Below, one piece after another: positions 59,785-64,000 of a stretch of DNA of 64,000 nt. Origin of the DNA: Eleginops maclovinus (Eukaryota > Chordata > Actinopteri > Perciformes > Eleginopidae); contig NC_086352.1 in NCBI RefSeq assembly GCF_036324505.1, forward strand, positions 4,340,896 to 4,404,895, in the 5' to 3' direction. Numbering within the stretch: the stretch's first letter is position 1; every line of letters starts with the position of its first letter. A program made the translations under genes and the position numbers. The notes under the pieces are model-generated. The model ran no database searches. It was not told where the DNA came from and worked only from the letters and a program-made list of their open reading frames with translations.

Positions 59785-60145
59785 TGGGCAGCTGACCAAT
59801 CAGAACAGTGGGCGAGCTGACCAATCAGAACAGAGTGGGCGAGCTGACCAATCAGAACAGAGTGGGCGAGCTGACCAATCAGAACAGAGTGGGCGAGCTG
59901 ACCAATCGTGGGCGAGCTGACCAATCAGAACAGAGTGGGCGAGCTGACCAATCAGAACAGTGGGCGAGCTGACCAATCAGAACAGAGTGGGCGAGCTGAC
60001 GTTTCAGAACAGAGTGGGCGAGCTGACCAATCAGAACAGAGTGGGCGAGCTGACCAATCAGAACAGAGTGGGCGAGCTGACCAATCAGAACAGAGGGGGC
60101 GAGCTGACCAATCAGAACAGAGGGGGCGAGCTGACCAATCACAGC
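59785..60145. repeat. 27-bp minisatellite with CCAAT boxes, about 13 copies
   Basis: The unit contains GAGCTGACCAATCAGAACAG and AGTGGGC. Each standard copy holds CCAATCAG, a perfect CCAAT-box core, and a GGGCGAG word. Some copies are disrupted (CCAATCGTGGG near 59903, GACGTTTCAG near 60000). It sits about 650 bp downstream of the promoter-like stretch with the same ACCAATCAGA word. Confidence 0.92.
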
Positions 60146-60296
60146 GCACGGGGCTCACAGGGCGGAGGGTCAGGAGAGTCCAACAAGCCGTTTTAGACAG
60201 TGGATACAGAGAGGCTGTATGAGGAATAGTCAATGTGATTTTGGAACACTGAACAATGTAAATCTGTTCTAGCAGACCTCAACAATGGAATTATGA

Positions 60297-60990
60297 TCAG
60301 TAGAAATGGCCATGACATGTCTCCTTTAAAAGAAATATATTATTTATGTCAACAGATGAATGCTTATGGAGGCGCATCACACAGCTCAGGTGTTTACTAG
60401 TCTTATGGTCTGTGGAATGAAACTGTCCCTGAGTCTGGTGGTTTTGGTCCTGATACTGCAGTACCGCTTGCCAGACGGTAGCAGACAGAACAGTTGGTTG
60501 CTGGGTGGGGGGGTCTTTGATAATCCTGTGGGCTTTCTTCCTGAGTCCCTGGGAGCAGATGTCCCCCATGGATGGCAGCTCCGTCCTGGTGATGTGCTGT
60601 ACGTTTTTTTTAGATGGAGGTTGTTGTCCTGGCACCAAGATGTCAGGGCTCTGACCTCCTCTCTGTACAGCGTCTGTGATCAGGCCGATGACGGTCGTGT
60701 CGTCAGCAAACTTGATGATGGTGTTGGAGCTGTGTGTGGCCACGCAGTCGTGCGTGAACAGGGAGTAGAGGAGAGGGCTGAGCACACAACCCTGAGGGGC
60801 TCCGGTGTTGAGTATCAGGATGGAGGATGTGATGTTTCCCCCCGCACTGCCTGGGGTCTGGCCATCAGGAGGTTCAGGATCCAAACACAGGGGGCGCTGT
60901 TGAGCCTGAGGTCCCTGAGCTTAATGACGAGCTTGGAGGGCACAATGGTGTTGAAAGCTGAACTGTAGTCGATGACCAGCATTCTCACAG
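60297..60990 (-). mobile_element. Rex1-like LINE remnant (RT end and 3' region)
   Basis: The minus strand reads NTGAPQGCVLSPLLYSLFTH, DCVATHSSNTIIKFADDTTV and IGLITDAV, i.e. RT motifs with the FADD box. An internal deletion then joins to QHITRTELPSMGDICSQGL and RKKAHRIIKD. The 3' end carries GACCACCAGACTCAG-type sequence shared with 16870-17350. A short, deleted copy. Confidence 0.75.
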
Positions 60991-61650
60991 ATGTGTTCCT
61001 CTGGTCCAGGTGAGAGAGGGCAGTGTGGGGCGTGAGGGGGAGGGCTTAGTTTCTTATAGAAAAAAAGGTGGAACATTCCTATAAAAGTTATTGAAAAGGA
61101 TCATGAAATAAAATAGCTGCTGAGAGGTTCCAGAAAAAGGAATCCAAGAGGAAAACAAACCAGAGCAAACAGAAATATGTTTTAGCTTTTATTCATTCAA
61201 TGAAGTAACTTTCCAGTTTCAGCTCCAAATATAACTAAAGTATTTCCAGAAAGCTGCAGTTTGTATATTTATTCAAAAGAAGAAGAGATTCAACTGGAAC
61301 TTTATAAAACCAGTATGAAACCAGTATAAGGTCAAACACCATATAATGTGTTGAATAGAGAAACAGGTATCAGGGAGGAAGCCCGCCGCTCCATTCAGAC
61401 CGGCTACACGTATTCATCCAAAATCAACTCAGTGTTGACTGTGTTACCATGGTAACAGGAGCATTATGGTCTGTAACATGTGTCTTTACCTGATTTGATG
61501 TCAAAAACGTGTGTTTGTTAACTAGGATTTTGGGGGTTTCATCACTATTGTCCGTTTGCTGTAAATTATCATGAGGGGTTTCTGATTTCATGAGTTACAT
61601 CACTTCCTGTGTCACTTCCTGGGTTACTACCTGAGTGTTCAGGAGACTCC
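60990..61650. other. intergenic DNA without a recognised gene
   Basis: Unique-looking AT-rich DNA. It may include the 3' UTR of the minus-strand TPPP-like gene (a TTTATT, i.e. AATAAA on the minus strand, is at about 61190). Confidence 0.4.
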
Positions 61651-61652
61651 TA

Positions 61653-61835
61653 GGCTCAATTCCAAACCACACCCTACCCCCTCCCACTCTGTGATGGAGT
61701 GACCTCCGTCAGTAGTCTCACTCGCAGCTGAACAGGGCTCCTTCTTCCAGATGGAGGGTGTCGATGCAGAGGCAAGCTTTGGGATGAAGGCGGGTGTGTA
61801 GGGGTGGGGTGTAGGAGGGGATTTGGAATGGGGCC
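61653..61835. mobile_element. short MITE related to the one at 8736-9399
   Basis: GGCTCAATTCCAAACCACAC at 61653 and its diverged complement, ending GGAATGGGGCC at 61835. CTA occurs on both sides (61650-61652 and 61836-61838), a possible 3-bp target duplication. No coding capacity. Confidence 0.6.
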
Positions 61836-62097
61836 CTAGTGAGTTTGTACATTAAAAAGTATTCAAATGTCGTCAGTTTTTCTATATTGTGTATGATTAC
61901 ATACTCTAGTATTCTCTATTGTGTAAATATTTGCTGTTAATGTTCTTTTTTACTTTTATTATCTTTTTATTTTTGATATCTTTTGATATTTGTAAAACCC
62001 AGCTGCTGGGATGCAGTTATTTCCCAGTGTGGGACCTCAGCCTCTGAGCTGAGCAGCTGACGTGAAGCAGGATTCAGTCTGAATGAAGCTGCAGCAC

Positions 62098-62136
62098 ACA
62101 CGCACACGCACGCACGCACACCCACACACACACCCA

Positions 62137-62198
<62 letters not shown>
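62098..62198. repeat. (CA)n microsatellite
   Basis: A CA repeat of about 100 bp with CG/CC interruptions in its first half, and pure CA from about 62143. Confidence 0.95.
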
Positions 62199-62199
<1 letters not shown>

Positions 62200-62232
62200 C
62201 AGAGTTCAAGATTTGGTCCAGACTAACTGCTG

Positions 62233-62415
62233 TTATTTCTTTTGGTCGTAGGTGCCGGCGTTCTTGTAGGCGCCCACATAGCCCGTGTTATCCACCAGCT
62301 CCTCGCGGCCCTCGCGGCCTTTGCCCCGCCCACTGCCGTCAAAACGTTCCTTATGGGATCCAGTGTACCGGGACGCATCCGTCAGCCGGTCCAACGCCGC
62401 CGCCTTCGCCACTTT
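62233..62415 (-). CDS. TPPP-family gene, last exon
   Basis: The minus strand reads [60 protein letters not shown], then TAA at 62235-62233. The motifs [20 protein letters not shown] and GTYDQK are the C-terminal hallmark of the tubulin polymerization-promoting proteins (p25-alpha), which bind tubulin and bundle microtubules in the cytoplasm. The acceptor is cccttcag just above 62415. It joins the upstream exon at 62610 in phase. I cannot choose between tppp, tppp2 and tppp3. Confidence 0.92.
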   Translation of the reverse strand, partial: KVAKAAALDRLTDASRYTGSHKERFDGSGRGKGREGREELVDNTGYVGAYKNAGTYDQKK

Positions 62416-62609
62416 CTGAAGGGACACAGACACACAGGAGGTAAAGACTGGATAAAAACAGAGTTCTTGAAAGATAAAGTACCTGAAAAGGTTCCTAAAG
62501 GAAAAAGATCATGAATAAAAAATGTTGTTCAAGAAAAAGTTCCTAAAAGACACAGGAAGTAAGAGACTGGAGGAATTGAGAGCTTTAGCCTCTTTAGTTG
62601 CTCTCTCAC

Positions 62610-62763
62610 CGTCACCCCTGCGTTGCTGGGCTCCCGGCCCTCCACCAGTTTGTGGATGGACTCCAGCGCCTCCTCCTTGCTTTGGCCTTTGAACCTCTTG
62701 GGGGCTAACTCCTGCAGAGCCGTCTGAAACTCCTCGTAGGTGATGACCCGCGAAGTCTTCTGC
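62610..62763 (-). CDS. TPPP-family gene, penultimate exon
   Basis: The minus strand reads QKTSRVITYEEFQTALQELA, PKRFKGQSKEEALESIHKLV and EGREPSNAGVT, the conserved core of the p25-alpha domain (family: I.F..F..A...L..KRFKGKS). The donor is GTGAGA just below 62610 and the acceptor tttctgcag just above 62763. Upstream coding exons are not recognised before the window end; a 1-kb transposon occupies 62946-63945, probably in the intron above this exon. Confidence 0.92.
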
Positions 62764-62999
62764 CTGCAGAAACACAAAGTAGTAGCAGTGTTGGGACCTT
62801 TGGATGAAGAGAGCAGATTCAACTCATGACCTCTACTGTGGAGGGTGTGTTTCACAAAATTGGTCAGTCCAATCCAAATGATCCAGAGAGCCCTAAATCT
62901 TTCAAATCGACCCAAAATAAATTTAAATCAGTCCACAGAGAGAACTACGGAGCCCCTAAGGTGACATGAAAAAAGAAAAAAAAAAGTTTAGTTTCACGT

Positions 63000-63714
63000 G
63001 CGCACATGAAAGTTTTAGGTGAGCACGTGAAAGTTTTAGGTGAGCACGTGAAAGTTTTAGGTGAGCACATGAAAGTTTTAGGTGAGCACATGAAAGTTTT
63101 AGGTGCGCACGTGAAAGTTTTAGGTGAGCACGTGAAAGTTTTAGGTGAGCACGTGAAAGTTTCATGTGCGCACATGAAACTTTCATGTGCGCACATGAAA
63201 GTTTCACGTGCGCACATGAAAGTTTTAGGTGAGCACGTGAAAGTTTTAGGTGAGCACATGAAACTTTCACGTGAGCACATGAAAGTTTTAGGTGAGCACG
63301 TGAAAGTTTTAGGTGAGCACATGAAAGTTTTAGGTGCGCACGTGAAAGTTTTAGGTGAGCACATGAAAGTTTTAGGTGAGCACGTGAAAGTTTCATGTGA
63401 GCACATGAAAGTTTTAGGTGAGCACATGAAAGTTTTAGGTGCGCACGTGAAAGTTTTAGGTGCGCACATGAAAGTTTTAGGTGAGCACATGAAAGTTTTA
63501 GGTGAGCACATGAAAGTTTTAGGTGAGCACATGAAAGTTTTAGGTGAGCACATGAAAGTTTTAGGTGAGCACATGAAAGTTTTAGGTGAGCACATGAAAG
63601 TTTTAGGTGAGCACATGAAAGTTTTAGGTGAGCACATGAAAGTTTTAGGTGAGCACATGAAAGTTTTAGGTGAGCACATGAAAGTTTTAGGTGAGCACAT
63701 GAAAGCTGTAGATT
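63000..63714. repeat. 21-bp minisatellite with an E-box in each unit, about 33 copies
   Basis: Unit CACATGAAAGTTTTAGGTGAG or its CACGTG form. Each copy carries CACATG or CACGTG, i.e. an E-box. Around 63160-63215 and 63255 inverted copies (TTTCATGTGCGCACATGAAA) occur among the direct ones. The 21-bp period keeps every frame open on both strands; not coding. Confidence 0.94.
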
Positions 63715-63840
63715 GATGTAGCCTGGCCCATAGGGCTACTGGAGACAGTCAGTGAAAGAAATGAACAGGAGTTAGTTGCACTATATTTCAATCTCGGTCT
63801 TTATTATAAGGACATTGCTGCTTTGCTCGCAAGTCGTCAC

Positions 63841-63902
63841 CATTTTCACGTGCGTCACCAGTTTCACGTGCGCACGTGAAACTGGTGACGCACGTGAAAA
63901 TG
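63841..63902. repeat. 62-bp perfect palindrome
   Basis: The arms 63841-63871 and 63872-63902 are exact reverse complements with no spacer. They contain four CACGTG E-boxes and GTCACCAGTTTCACGTGC. It lies about 45 bp inside the right end of the 1,000-bp transposon. It could extrude as a cruciform. Confidence 0.95.
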
Positions 63903-64000
63903 AACTTTTTTTTTTTTTTTTTCATGTCACCTTAGGGGCTCCGTAGAGAACAGATACGGAAGCTTTCTCCAACCTCCAACACCACTCAAGAACTACCCAA

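Larger units (their letters stand above)
62946..63945. mobile_element. 1,000-bp non-autonomous DNA transposon with E-box minisatellite and palindrome
   Basis: Inverted ends of about 29 bp, beginning TACGGAGCCCCTAAGGTGAC followed by ATGAAAAAA, mirrored at 63917-63945. A perfect 6-bp target duplication, GAGAAC, lies at 62940-62945 and 63946-63951. The element is exactly 1,000 bp. Inside are a 21-bp array (63000-63714), about 125 bp of unique sequence and a 62-bp palindrome (63841-63902). No transposase. I cannot name the superfamily. Confidence 0.87.

Noticed and set aside
62945..63716. Long frames on both strands near the window end
   Set aside because: 21-bp array inside a transposon; every frame is open because 21 is a multiple of three.

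Overview
The window is vertebrate nuclear DNA, almost certainly from a teleost fish. It holds GT-AG introns, a melastatin-type TRP channel gene, an NLR/B30.2 gene remnant of the kind expanded in fish, and fish-typical mobile elements: RTE/Rex3-like, L2-like and Rex1-like LINEs, a Tc1-like transposon, hAT elements and MITEs. Nothing bacterial or episomal is present. By my boundaries, tandem repeats make up about half of the 64 kb.

Layout. 1-49.4 kb, + strand: 25 exons of trpm1 (melastatin-1), from about 110-150 codons inside the protein to the stop codon at 49376-49378. The exon phases agree throughout except for one apparent 1-base deletion near 1141. The exons would encode about 1,459 residues: the melastatin homology regions, S1-S6 with the pore, the TRP helix, the coiled coil and a TRPM1-type C-tail. 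A miR-204/211 hairpin with a complete canonical 5p sequence lies in the third intron of the window (5235-5310), as MIR211 lies in mammalian TRPM1. Nearly every intron is filled by its own minisatellite (units of 9, 10, 13, 15, 16, 22, 23, 34, 42, 43 and 51 bp, plus AAT, GT and CCT tracts). Two arrays are visibly copied from exon-intron boundaries of this gene: the 43-bp array from the 3' end and donor of exon w13, and the 51-bp array from the S5-coding 5' end of exon w19.

49.4-55 kb: the trpm1 3' flank, a duplicated 37-bp/32-bp minisatellite block, and an apparently intact Tc1-like transposon with TA target duplications (52961-54559). 55-57.5 kb, - strand: broken NLRC/B30.2 gene pieces. 58-61 kb: an LTR- or promoter-like segment, a small THAP-like ORF, a 27-bp array rich in CCAAT boxes, and a Rex1-like LINE remnant. 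62.2-62.8 kb, - strand: the last two exons of a TPPP-family gene. 62946-63945: a transposon of exactly 1,000 bp with inverted ends, a 6-bp target duplication, a 21-bp E-box array and a 62-bp perfect palindrome.

Most notable: minisatellites seeded from exon edges; two unrelated non-autonomous transposons each carrying an internal minisatellite; an array of some 180 AGGTCA-type units in DR4 spacing inside trpm1; and the trpm1/miR-204 host-guest arrangement. Exon calls rest on reading the sequence against known TRPM1 family features. No alignment program, expression data or database was available.
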